Shown: one piece after another, positions 6,687 through 11,740 of the stretch | Layout of the letters: each line of letters begins with the position of its first letter | How positions within the stretch are numbered: position 1 is the stretch's first letter | NCBI GenBank assembly: GCA_029863035.1 | Contig: JAOTWH010000053.1 | Span: forward strand, 1 to 12,142 | Source of the DNA: Acidimicrobiia bacterium | GTDB lineage: Bacteria > Actinomycetota > Acidimicrobiia > UBA5794 > JAOTWH01 | Direction: 5' to 3' | DNA: 12,142 nt | Notes under the pieces: model-generated | Seen by the model: only the letters and a program-made list of their open reading frames with translations | The model's database searches: none | Told to the model about the DNA's origin: nothing | Translations under genes and position numbers: made by a program

Positions 6687-7652
6687 GACTCCGGCCGGGT
6701 CAGCCACAAGCGACACGTGGTCTCCCACCGCAACCTCTTCACGTAACCATGCCTCGATAGTGGGCCCCGCGTTCGGTGTTATCTCCACCACCAGGTGGTC
6801 TCCCCGAAAGGTCACCCTGGCAACGACTCCGGTGACCCCACCGCTTCCAAGGGTCCAGGCATCGGGTCGAACCACAAGGCGTACTTGTCCCATTCCGGCT
6901 GCTGTCGTCGGTAGCGGTCCCCATGGCGTTGTCGCCATCCCATCGTCGAGTGTGGCGTCGACGATGTTGTTGAATCCCAGGAATCGTGCCACGAACTCGC
7001 TTTGGGGCTTTGCCCAGAGCTCGGCGGGGGTGCCGGTCTGGATGATGCGGCCGTGGTTCATCACCGCCACCCGATGTCCGATAGCGAACGCCTCATCTCG
7101 ATCGTGGGTCACGTACAGAACCGGCAGTCCGGCGGCGGCGAAGATCTCTCTCAGTTCGCGTACCAAGTCATCTCGCAGAGGTCGATCCAGTGATCCGAGC
7201 GGCTCGTCGAGCATCAGCAGTCGGGGGAGTGTTGCCAATGACCGGGCCAGAGCTACCCGCTGCTGTTCGCCGCCCGACAGCGACTGCACTCGGCGACGGT
7301 TAGAACCCGCCAGACCCACCAGGGCCAATGCTTGGTCCACTTCGCCGTTCTCATCCGCGACGCCGAAGCCGACGTTGGCGGCCACGTCGAGATGAGGAAA
7401 CAGAGCAAGGTCCTGGAACATGAAACCGAAGTGACGCCGATGCGGCGGCACTCCCGTCAGATCTTGACCCGCCCATCGCACTGTCCCGCGATCCGGCCTC
7501 TCCAACCCCCCAACGGTCCGCAGCAACGTCGTCTTGCCAGATCCGCTCGGTCCCATTACTGCCATCACCTCACCGGGCTCGACGCGCAGCGAAGCACCAT
7601 CAACCGCAGTTCGCTGGCCGAGCGTGACAGTGATGTTCTCGATCTCAAGCAT
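6672..7652 (-). CDS. thiQ: Thiamine ABC transporter ATPase with C-terminal TOBE-like domain
   Basis: A 326-aa ABC ATPase energising the thiamine importer from the cytoplasmic face. Walker A GPSGSGKTT is at 34-42, Q-loop Q80, signature LSGGEQQR 125-132, Walker B LLMLDEP 145-151, D-loop SLD 154-156 and switch H183 in VTHD. Residues about 230-326 form an extra domain with VRLVVRPDAW and VARVTFRGDHLVVEI, typical of the TOBE regions of PotA/FbpC-type ATPases. E. coli ThiQ (about 232 aa) lacks it. By motifs alone this could be called FbpC or PotA; the thiamine call rests on ThiB and thiamine pyrophosphokinase in the same operon. The start is ATG 7652, overlapping the permease stop as TGATG. A longer 844-aa frame through this gene is only upstream read-through in the shadow of the permease. 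Confidence 0.85.
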   Translation of the reverse strand: MLEIENITVTLGQRTAVDGASLRVEPGEVMAVMGPSGSGKTTLLRTVGGLERPDRGTVRWAGQDLTGVPPHRRHFGFMFQDLALFPHLDVAANVGFGVADENGEVDQALALVGLAGSNRRRVQSLSGGEQQRVALARSLATLPRLLMLDEPLGSLDRPLRDDLVRELREIFAAAGLPVLYVTHDRDEAFAIGHRVAVMNHGRIIQTGTPAELWAKPQSEFVARFLGFNNIVDATLDDGMATTPWGPLPTTAAGMGQVRLVVRPDAWTLGSGGVTGVVARVTFRGDHLVVEITPNAGPTIEAWLREEVAVGDHVSLVADPAGVLFLG

Positions 7653-9214
7653 CAGAAGCGCCCCAGCTGGCCGAAGCGAGCCCTGTCGAGGCCGCCGACG
7701 ATCGCCGCTGTGATCACCATCAACATGACACTCAGGGCCATCGCCTGGCCGAATGGAATTGCGCCAGGCCTGGCTAAGAGCCGAAAGATCGCCACCGGAA
7801 CGGTGGGCGCGTCGGGGCGGGCCGTAAAGGCGGTGGCGCCGAATTCGCCCATTGAGACCGCGAAGGCGAAACCAGTCGCGGCGAGGGCCGCCGGGCTGGC
7901 GATAGGCACATCCACCCGCCGCCATATCTGGGCGGGGGAAGCCCCCAGCATGGCTGCTGCCTCGCGCAGCCGTGGTGGGATCGACCGCACGACGGGCGCT
8001 ACCAAGCGCACCACGAACGGGATAGCTACCAGGGCATGAGCTATCGGGACCAACATCCACCAAGAACGCAGATCGATCGGAGCATCCAGTGCTACTAAGA
8101 ATCCGAAGCCAAGGGTGACAGCCGAGGTACCAAGCGGCAGCATCAAAAGCGCGTCGAACCACCGCGAAGACCTGGTCTTGCGATAAGCGATCGTGGCTGC
8201 GGCTGCCAGACCGACGACCATCGCGATGGCAGTAGCCACGGCGGCGAAACGAAGTGAGTTGCCGACCGCCGAAATGGGGGACACGGTCAGCGTGGACCCG
8301 CCGAGAGATCGCCACCCAAGAGCAGAGTTCTGCAGGGAACGCGCCACCAGGACTGCCAGCGGCGCCAAGAGGAACGCAGAACTCGCGCTCACCACCACCA
8401 TCACCGCGCGACGTTCGGGGCCCGGGCGAGGCTTGCGAGGTGGTACCAGCGTCAGGCTGTGAGCGGCGGCATCTTGAAATCGGGCATAGAGGGCGAGGAT
8501 CGACACCACGCCGATTAGCTGGACGATCGCCAGAACGGCTGCGACTTCGAAGTTGAGTAGCGCCGTTGCCTGTCGGTAGATCTCGACCTCCAAGGTTGCC
8601 GTCGTTGGTCCGCCCAGGACCAGCACGATCCCGAACGATGTGAAGCTGAACAGAAAGACGATGGCCGCAGCCGCAGCCAATGCCGGACGCAACAACGGCA
8701 ACGTCACCCTGCGGAAGGCCTCTCCACGGCTTGCGCCGAGCATCGTCGCCGCCTCCTCGAGCCTGGGATCGATGTGCTGCCATAGGGTGCCCACCGTGCG
8801 TACGACTACCGCGAAGTTGAAGAAAACGTGGGCGACGAGGATGGCCCACACCGTGTTGTCGATGCGGAATCCCACCGCACCTCCCGGACCCCACAGGGCT
8901 ACGAAAGCAGCTGCCACCACAATGGTCGGCAGCATGAATGGGACGAGGACCCCGGCCCGGAACATCCCTCGCCCCGGAAAGTCGTAGCGGGCCACTACGT
9001 ACGCTGCCGGGAGGGCCGCAGCCAGGGTGAGGATCGTTGATAGCCCGGCTTGCCAGAACGTGAACCACGCGACCGAACGCAATCCGGCGTTGCCAAGTAC
9101 ATCCCCGATCGAAGTGTCTGCTCCCGAGAGACTGGTCCACAGCACCGTGACCAGCGGATAGAAGAAGAAGTATCCGAGGAACGCAGCCGGGATCGCGACG
9201 GCCCATTTCTTCAT
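7652..9214 (-). CDS. thiP: Thiamine ABC transporter permease, two-domain ThiP type
   Basis: A 520-aa inner-membrane permease made of two fused halves, as in ThiP and FbpB. Each half carries an EAA loop that docks the ATPase: LEEAATMLGASRGEAFRRVTLP at 152-173 and LREAAAMLGASPAQIWRRVDVP at 416-437. Multiple hydrophobic segments are visible, for example 8-28, 54-75, 87-107, 123-141, 180-200, 226-243, 270-292, 322-344, 365-376, 387-408 and 490-508. The start is ATG 9214, which overlaps the thiB stop as ATGA and begins MKKWAVAIPAAFLGYFFFYP, a normal permease N-terminus. A start at 9247 in the same frame would overlap thiB by 37 nt and add a charged tail, so it is rejected. The family moves thiamine, TPP or iron; the neighbours favour thiamine. 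Confidence 0.87.
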   Translation of the reverse strand: MKKWAVAIPAAFLGYFFFYPLVTVLWTSLSGADTSIGDVLGNAGLRSVAWFTFWQAGLSTILTLAAALPAAYVVARYDFPGRGMFRAGVLVPFMLPTIVVAAAFVALWGPGGAVGFRIDNTVWAILVAHVFFNFAVVVRTVGTLWQHIDPRLEEAATMLGASRGEAFRRVTLPLLRPALAAAAAIVFLFSFTSFGIVLVLGGPTTATLEVEIYRQATALLNFEVAAVLAIVQLIGVVSILALYARFQDAAAHSLTLVPPRKPRPGPERRAVMVVVSASSAFLLAPLAVLVARSLQNSALGWRSLGGSTLTVSPISAVGNSLRFAAVATAIAMVVGLAAAATIAYRKTRSSRWFDALLMLPLGTSAVTLGFGFLVALDAPIDLRSWWMLVPIAHALVAIPFVVRLVAPVVRSIPPRLREAAAMLGASPAQIWRRVDVPIASPAALAATGFAFAVSMGEFGATAFTARPDAPTVPVAIFRLLARPGAIPFGQAMALSVMLMVITAAIVGGLDRARFGQLGRF

Positions 9215-10236
9215 CGCAGCACGATGTCGATCCACTCGGCTATCCACCGATCGCGATTGGCGTCGATGTCACCAAGCGACATCGTTACCGGGTCGGCGGG
9301 CAGGGCGGTGTGTTCCATGAACTCTGTCGGCAGTGCGGCCGACTCAAGGGCGGGGAAGACGAACATGTTCAAAGGGATCGCCTCCTGCACCTCCTTTTGC
9401 AGCATGAAGTCGATTAGGCCCTCTGCTTCGCTCCTGACGTCGGTACCAGAGACGATGCCGACGTACTCGATCTGACGGAAGCAGCCGTCAAGCACCGCTG
9501 CGGTGGGGGCCTCGGTTATCGGTTCGGCTGCGAATATCACTTCAACCGGGGGAGAGGATGCGTACGACACAACGATCGGCCGCTCCCCGGTACCCGATCC
9601 GCCAGAGAACGACCCGTAGTAGGCCTGCTCCCATCCAGCAGCCACTTCTACTCCGTTGTCACGTAGTCCTCGCCAATAGTCCTGCCAGCCGCCTTCGCCG
9701 AACTGTGCAATAGTGGCAAGCAGGAAGGAAAGGCCGGTGGAGGACAGCGACGGGTCCTCGACCACCAGAGTTCCGGCGTACTCGCGTGCCACCAGGTCCT
9801 CGAGGCGCACCGGAGGTTCGATGCCTGCTTCGGCCAGGCCTGCCTTGTCGTAGTTGAGGCATACGTTGGCAAAGTCGATCGGGGTGACCTTGCCCTCGGT
9901 TCCCTCGGTGAGTCCAGGGCGTAGGTCGTCGATGGCGGACGGGGTGTAACTGTCGAAGATGTCTTCGTCCAGCGCCCGACCGAGGAACGTGTTGTCGATG
10001 CCGAAAACGACATCGGCCACGGGGTTGTCTTTGGTGATGATCGCTCTGCTCAGCATCTCGCCGGCATCGCCGCCGGTGATCAACTGCACCTGGATGCCTG
10101 TCCGCTCGGTGAAGCGCGCCAGGTCGTCTGTCATCTCGAATGAGTCGTGCGTCATGAGTCGCACGGTTGACGGCGAGTCGGCTCCTCCCGAGCAAGCGGC
10201 CGCCACCAACCCCAGAGCGATCAGACTGCGCATCAT
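9211..10236 (-). CDS. thiB: Thiamine-binding lipoprotein, ThiB/TbpA family
   Basis: A 341-aa substrate-binding protein of the importer. The N-terminus MMRSLIALGLVAAAC is a short lipoprotein signal with Cys15 as the probable lipidation site; the box AAAC is slightly atypical. Mature-chain blocks match my memory of E. coli TbpA in order: MTHDSFE (28-34), ADVVFGIDNTFL (74-85), IDFANVCLNYDK (120-131), EDPSLSSTGLSFLLA (160-174), VEVAAGWEQAYYGSF (196-210), VVSYASSPPVEV (222-233), RQIEYVGIV (254-262) and IPLNMFVFPA (287-296). W202 lies at the position of a ring-stacking tryptophan in TbpA. It binds thiamine or its phosphates outside the membrane and delivers them to ThiP. The first ATG overlaps the thiN stop as ATGA, so expression follows the riboswitch-controlled first gene. 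Confidence 0.9.
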   Translation of the reverse strand: MMRSLIALGLVAAACSGGADSPSTVRLMTHDSFEMTDDLARFTERTGIQVQLITGGDAGEMLSRAIITKDNPVADVVFGIDNTFLGRALDEDIFDSYTPSAIDDLRPGLTEGTEGKVTPIDFANVCLNYDKAGLAEAGIEPPVRLEDLVAREYAGTLVVEDPSLSSTGLSFLLATIAQFGEGGWQDYWRGLRDNGVEVAAGWEQAYYGSFSGGSGTGERPIVVSYASSPPVEVIFAAEPITEAPTAAVLDGCFRQIEYVGIVSGTDVRSEAEGLIDFMLQKEVQEAIPLNMFVFPALESAALPTEFMEHTALPADPVTMSLGDIDANRDRWIAEWIDIVLR

Positions 10237-10874
10237 GGGGTGCCTCGCGGCTGGATCGCCAGCAGGGCACCCTCGCCTACCTCGACCGTTGCGCTGGCGC
10301 CCGTCATCTCGTTGCTGAGACCCCTGGTGGAGCCGGGTTCGAGGGTTTCACCGTCCAGAGACCAAACCAGACCGCTTGACGTGATGCCCCTGGCCGGCGC
10401 ACCCAGTGCCTGGAGCGTCACGACATCGCCGGGCGAGCCGCTCAGGACGGCCTGGCGGCGCACCACCGTGGCAAGGGCCTGATCGGTAAGCCAGGTGACT
10501 TGTGCGGCGGCGAATCGATCGCTGCCTAACAAGGCTGCGTTGGCCAAGAGGTGGTCGATTCGGCCACCGGCTCCGCCGACGACGACCAGTTGGTTGGCGC
10601 CGCGCCTTAGTGCCGCGTCCATAGCGAGCTCCAGATCGCTGGCATCCTTGTTGGGGTCGTGGCGTTCGATGGGGACGCCGGCGGCCTCGGCACCGGCCAG
10701 AAGTCCAGGATCGACGGAATCCATATCGCCGACGACCAGGTCGACGGTCAGCCCGAGCGGCTCGGCCAAAGCCAGGCCGCTATCGGCCGCGATGACGAGC
10801 GCGGGGGATGGAAGGTCGCCGATGATGGCGAGGTCGACGGGCTCACCGCCGGCCAAGATGATGGCTGCGTCCAC
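10233..10874 (-). CDS. thiN: Thiamine pyrophosphokinase
   Basis: A 213-aa cytoplasmic enzyme making thiamine pyrophosphate from thiamine and ATP. Numbered from the GTG start, it shows AADSG (29-33), DLVVGDMDSV (45-54) with the acidic metal-binding residues, NKDASDLELA (75-84), GGAGGRIDHLLAN (100-112) and a C-terminal block RGLSNEMTGASATVEVGEG, all in the order seen in TPK. The GTG at 10874 is preferred because GGAGG at 10884-10880 lies five nt upstream. The first in-frame ATG (10892) sits inside the conserved 3' end of the TPP riboswitch aptamer and would add only six residues (MPAEEC). It is the first gene of the thiamine salvage operon and overlaps thiB by four nt. Its product TPP is the ligand that represses the operon. 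Confidence 0.92.
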   Translation of the reverse strand: MDAAIILAGGEPVDLAIIGDLPSPALVIAADSGLALAEPLGLTVDLVVGDMDSVDPGLLAGAEAAGVPIERHDPNKDASDLELAMDAALRRGANQLVVVGGAGGRIDHLLANAALLGSDRFAAAQVTWLTDQALATVVRRQAVLSGSPGDVVTLQALGAPARGITSSGLVWSLDGETLEPGSTRGLSNEMTGASATVEVGEGALLAIQPRGTP

Positions 10875-10879
10875 GCATT

Positions 10880-10884
10880 CCTCC
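10880..10884 (-). promoter_or_regulatory. thiN ribosome binding site at the 3' edge of the riboswitch
   Basis: GGAGG is read on the minus strand, five nt before the GTG start of thiN and directly after the conserved GCCAGC of the aptamer. It can pair with CTTCC at 10977-10973 (one G-U pair), which lies just 5' of the aptamer core. TPP-stabilised closure could therefore hide this site. That makes translational control the simplest reading. Confidence 0.6.
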
Positions 10885-10979
10885 GCTGGCATTACCCAGA
10901 TCAGGTTCCTCGGGTCGGCGGATGATCCGCCCTCTCAGCCCGGTATTTCCGAGCTCCCCAGGGGTCGCAATAGGAAGGG
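10880..10979 (-). promoter_or_regulatory. TPP riboswitch (THI element)
   Basis: The minus strand carries the conserved THI-box blocks in order. GGGGAGC is at 10959-10953. A small P3 stem CTCGG-AAATA-CCGGG follows, then CTGAGA (10938-10933). ACCC (minus strand, just after the extra stem) can pair back to GGGG. ACCTGATCTGG is at 10906-10896, then TAATGCCAGC (10894-10885). These match the TPP aptamer, including the pyrimidine-sensing CUGAGA and the pyrophosphate-sensing helix. Between CTGAGA and ACCC there is an extra hairpin, GGCGGA-TCA-TCCGCC (10931-10917), of the facultative type known in bacterial THI elements. No terminator-like hairpin with a T run follows, so regulation is probably translational. 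P1 limits are uncertain: a TTCCT/AGGAA or CTTCC/GGAGG pairing is possible but leaves an unpaired stretch on the 5' side. Confidence 0.93.
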
Positions 10980-10990
10980 TAGCGGCTATA

Positions 10991-11041
10991 CGTGTCTCCT
11001 CCCCCACGGGGGAGGTGCCGAGCGAAGCGAGGCGGAGGGGG
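10991..11041 (-). repeat. GC-rich two-hairpin repeat, left copy (inverted)
   Basis: Read on the minus strand: CCCCCTCC, then GCCTCGCTTCGCTCGGC, then CCTCCCCC-GT-GGGGGAGG (11015-10998, eight complementary bases on each side), then AGACA. The same order of CCCCCTCC block, GC-rich middle, C-run/G-run hairpin and AGAC recurs on the plus strand right of the DUF559 gene, so the two are inverted with respect to each other. The repeat begins about 12 bp upstream of the TPP riboswitch. There is no T run after the hairpin, so it is not a canonical terminator. Confidence 0.75.
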
Positions 11042-11077
11042 TTCCACCGCGGTCGCAAATCGGCCAAGCTCCAGAGT

Positions 11078-11422
11078 GTGCCTCGACCTCGGCATACTCG
11101 TCTCGCTCATGTTCGGTCCCATCAACTCCGGATTGACCTCACAATCTCCGAAGCGCGCGTCTGGGCACAGCTCAAAGGTCGGAAACTTGGAGCACGGTTT
11201 CGTCGTCAGGTTCCGATCGGCATATGGATCGTCGACTTCGCGTGCTTAGAGCGCCAGCTGATTATCGAAATCGATGACAAGTCGCACGACTACCGCGACG
11301 AGACGAGGAGGACTCAGTATCTAGAAGCTCAAGGCTTCTCCATCATCCGTTTCACCAACAAGGAGGTTGCAATGGACCTCGACGGCGTGGTCTGGGTGAT
11401 CCGGCAAGCCTTGGATGGTTAG
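11078..11422 (+). CDS. DUF559 protein, Vsr-like endonuclease fold
   Basis: A 114-aa protein if started at GTG 11078. The family marks are LRIDLTISEARVWAQLKGRKL (about 18-38), GARFRRQVPIG (38-48), IVDFACLERQLIIEIDD (51-67), H70, TQYLEAQGFSIIRFTNKEV (79-97) and a C-terminal helix VVWVIRQALDG. D53 and E64/D66 are the likely metal ligands of a PD-(D/E)xK-type fold, so nuclease activity is plausible but unproven for the family. The usual family EIDG is EIDD here. There is no Shine-Dalgarno at 11078. The next in-frame start, GTG 11015, lies inside the left repeat and would add a repeat-encoded tail, so the shorter form, close to the family length, is chosen. The gene is bracketed by inverted copies of the GC-rich repeat. 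Confidence 0.8.
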   Translation: MPRPRHTRLAHVRSHQLRIDLTISEARVWAQLKGRKLGARFRRQVPIGIWIVDFACLERQLIIEIDDKSHDYRDETRRTQYLEAQGFSIIRFTNKEVAMDLDGVVWVIRQALDG

Positions 11423-11432
11423 CGGTTGACTG

Positions 11433-11500
11433 CCCCCCTCCCCGCCTGCGGCGGTACTCCCCCCTTCGGGGGGAGAGACAAGAATCGCGTCGGAAATCAG
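11433..11500 (+). repeat. GC-rich two-hairpin repeat, right copy 1
   Basis: It starts 11 bp after the DUF559 stop. The order is CCCCCCTCC (11433-11441), a small hairpin CCGC-CTG-CGGCGG (11442-11454), the perfect hairpin CTCCCCCC-TTC-GGGGGGAG (11457-11475), then AGACAAGAATC and CGTCGGAAATCAG. It is in opposite orientation to the left copy and in the same orientation as right copy 2, at a 64-bp offset. It has no T run on either strand after the hairpin. Confidence 0.75.
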
Positions 11501-11564
11501 CCCTCCAGGCCTGCGTAGGCACTCGCGCTGCAGGGGGAGAGACCAGAATCCCGTTGGAAAACAT
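11501..11564 (+). repeat. Degenerate tandem copy of the repeat, right copy 2
   Basis: CCCTCC, then AGGCCTGCGTAGGCACT, then GCAGGGGGAGAGACC and AGAATCCCGTTGGAAAA. The 3' half matches right copy 1 closely (AGAGAC identical; in the 21 nt from 11544, 16 positions agree with 11480-11500). The C-run arm of the main hairpin has decayed, so the stem cannot form. It ends directly at the TTGACA promoter. Confidence 0.65.
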
Positions 11565-11565
11565 C

Positions 11566-11594
11566 TTGACATTATTCTGACATCATGATAATGT
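11566..11594 (+). promoter_or_regulatory. Sigma-70-like promoter
   Basis: TTGACA at 11566-11571 is a perfect -35. The -10 is either GATAAT (11587-11592, 15-nt spacer) or TAATGT (11589-11594, 17-nt spacer). Transcription would start near 11600, a few nt before the AAAGGGG ribosome binding site at 11603-11609 of the small ORF. The local AT-richness contrasts with the rest of the window. Confidence 0.7.
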
Positions 11595-11596
11595 CA
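11567..11596. promoter_or_regulatory. 30-bp palindromic operator overlapping the promoter
   Basis: TGACATTAT (11567-11575) and ATAATGTCA (11588-11596) are perfect nine-base inverted arms around a 12-nt spacer. The spacer holds another TGACAT (11578-11583), one helical turn from the first, and the eight-base palindrome ATCATGAT (11582-11589). The arms cover the -35 and -10, so a bound dimer or tetramer would block RNA polymerase. The natural candidate binder is the ribbon-helix-helix protein encoded just downstream. Confidence 0.7.
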
Positions 11597-11614
11597 GAGT
11601 TGAAAGGGGTAATC

Positions 11615-11740
11615 ATGCAACAGGTAATCAACACTCAGGGGGCACTGGCCCTCCACATCGCACGGCGCGATGACGCACACGCATATGCCCGATCCCGCCA
11701 CCTGCGGCGTCTGGCTCGGCGACATCAGGAACAGTCCTAA
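11615..11740 (+). CDS. Small basic 41-aa protein or leader peptide
   Basis: ATG at 11615 follows AAAGGGG (11603-11609) with five nt spacing, the best ribosome binding site in this part of the window, and sits right after a strong promoter. The product MQQVINTQGALALHIARRDD followed by an Arg/His-rich helix-like tail (AYARSRHLRRLARRHQEQS) has no domain I recognise. Its TAA (11738-11740) abuts the GTG of the next gene with no gap, so ribosomes finishing here could reinitiate. It may be a real small regulator or membrane/nucleic-acid-binding peptide, or only a translated leader that couples expression of the downstream gene. Confidence 0.55.
   Translation: MQQVINTQGALALHIARRDDAHAYARSRHLRRLARRHQEQS

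Noticed and set aside
6672..9206. 844-aa continuous minus-strand frame as one large protein
   Set aside because: Only its last 326 residues are a recognisable protein (ThiQ); the upstream part is the shadow of the thiP permease in another frame and is Arg/Pro/Gly-rich nonsense.
9215..9247. Upstream start for thiP at 9247
   Set aside because: It would overlap thiB by 37 nt and add a charged tail; ATG 9214 gives the same ATGA overlap as at thiN/thiB.
6672..10236. Iron(III) or spermidine/putrescine importer
   Set aside because: The ATPase and permease alone would allow it, but the binding protein matches ThiB in motif order, and the operon has thiN plus a TPP riboswitch.
10998..11015. Intrinsic terminator upstream of the riboswitch
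   Set aside because: There is no T run, and it belongs to the repeat architecture shared with the right-hand copies.
10922..11077. Long N-terminal extension of the DUF559 protein
   Set aside because: It would be encoded by the antisense of the TPP riboswitch and by the repeat; the domain is complete from about 11078.
11457..11475. Intrinsic terminator for the DUF559 gene
   Set aside because: The hairpin CTCCCCCC-TTC-GGGGGGAG is strong, but no T run follows on either strand, and the same structure recurs in the repeat copies.
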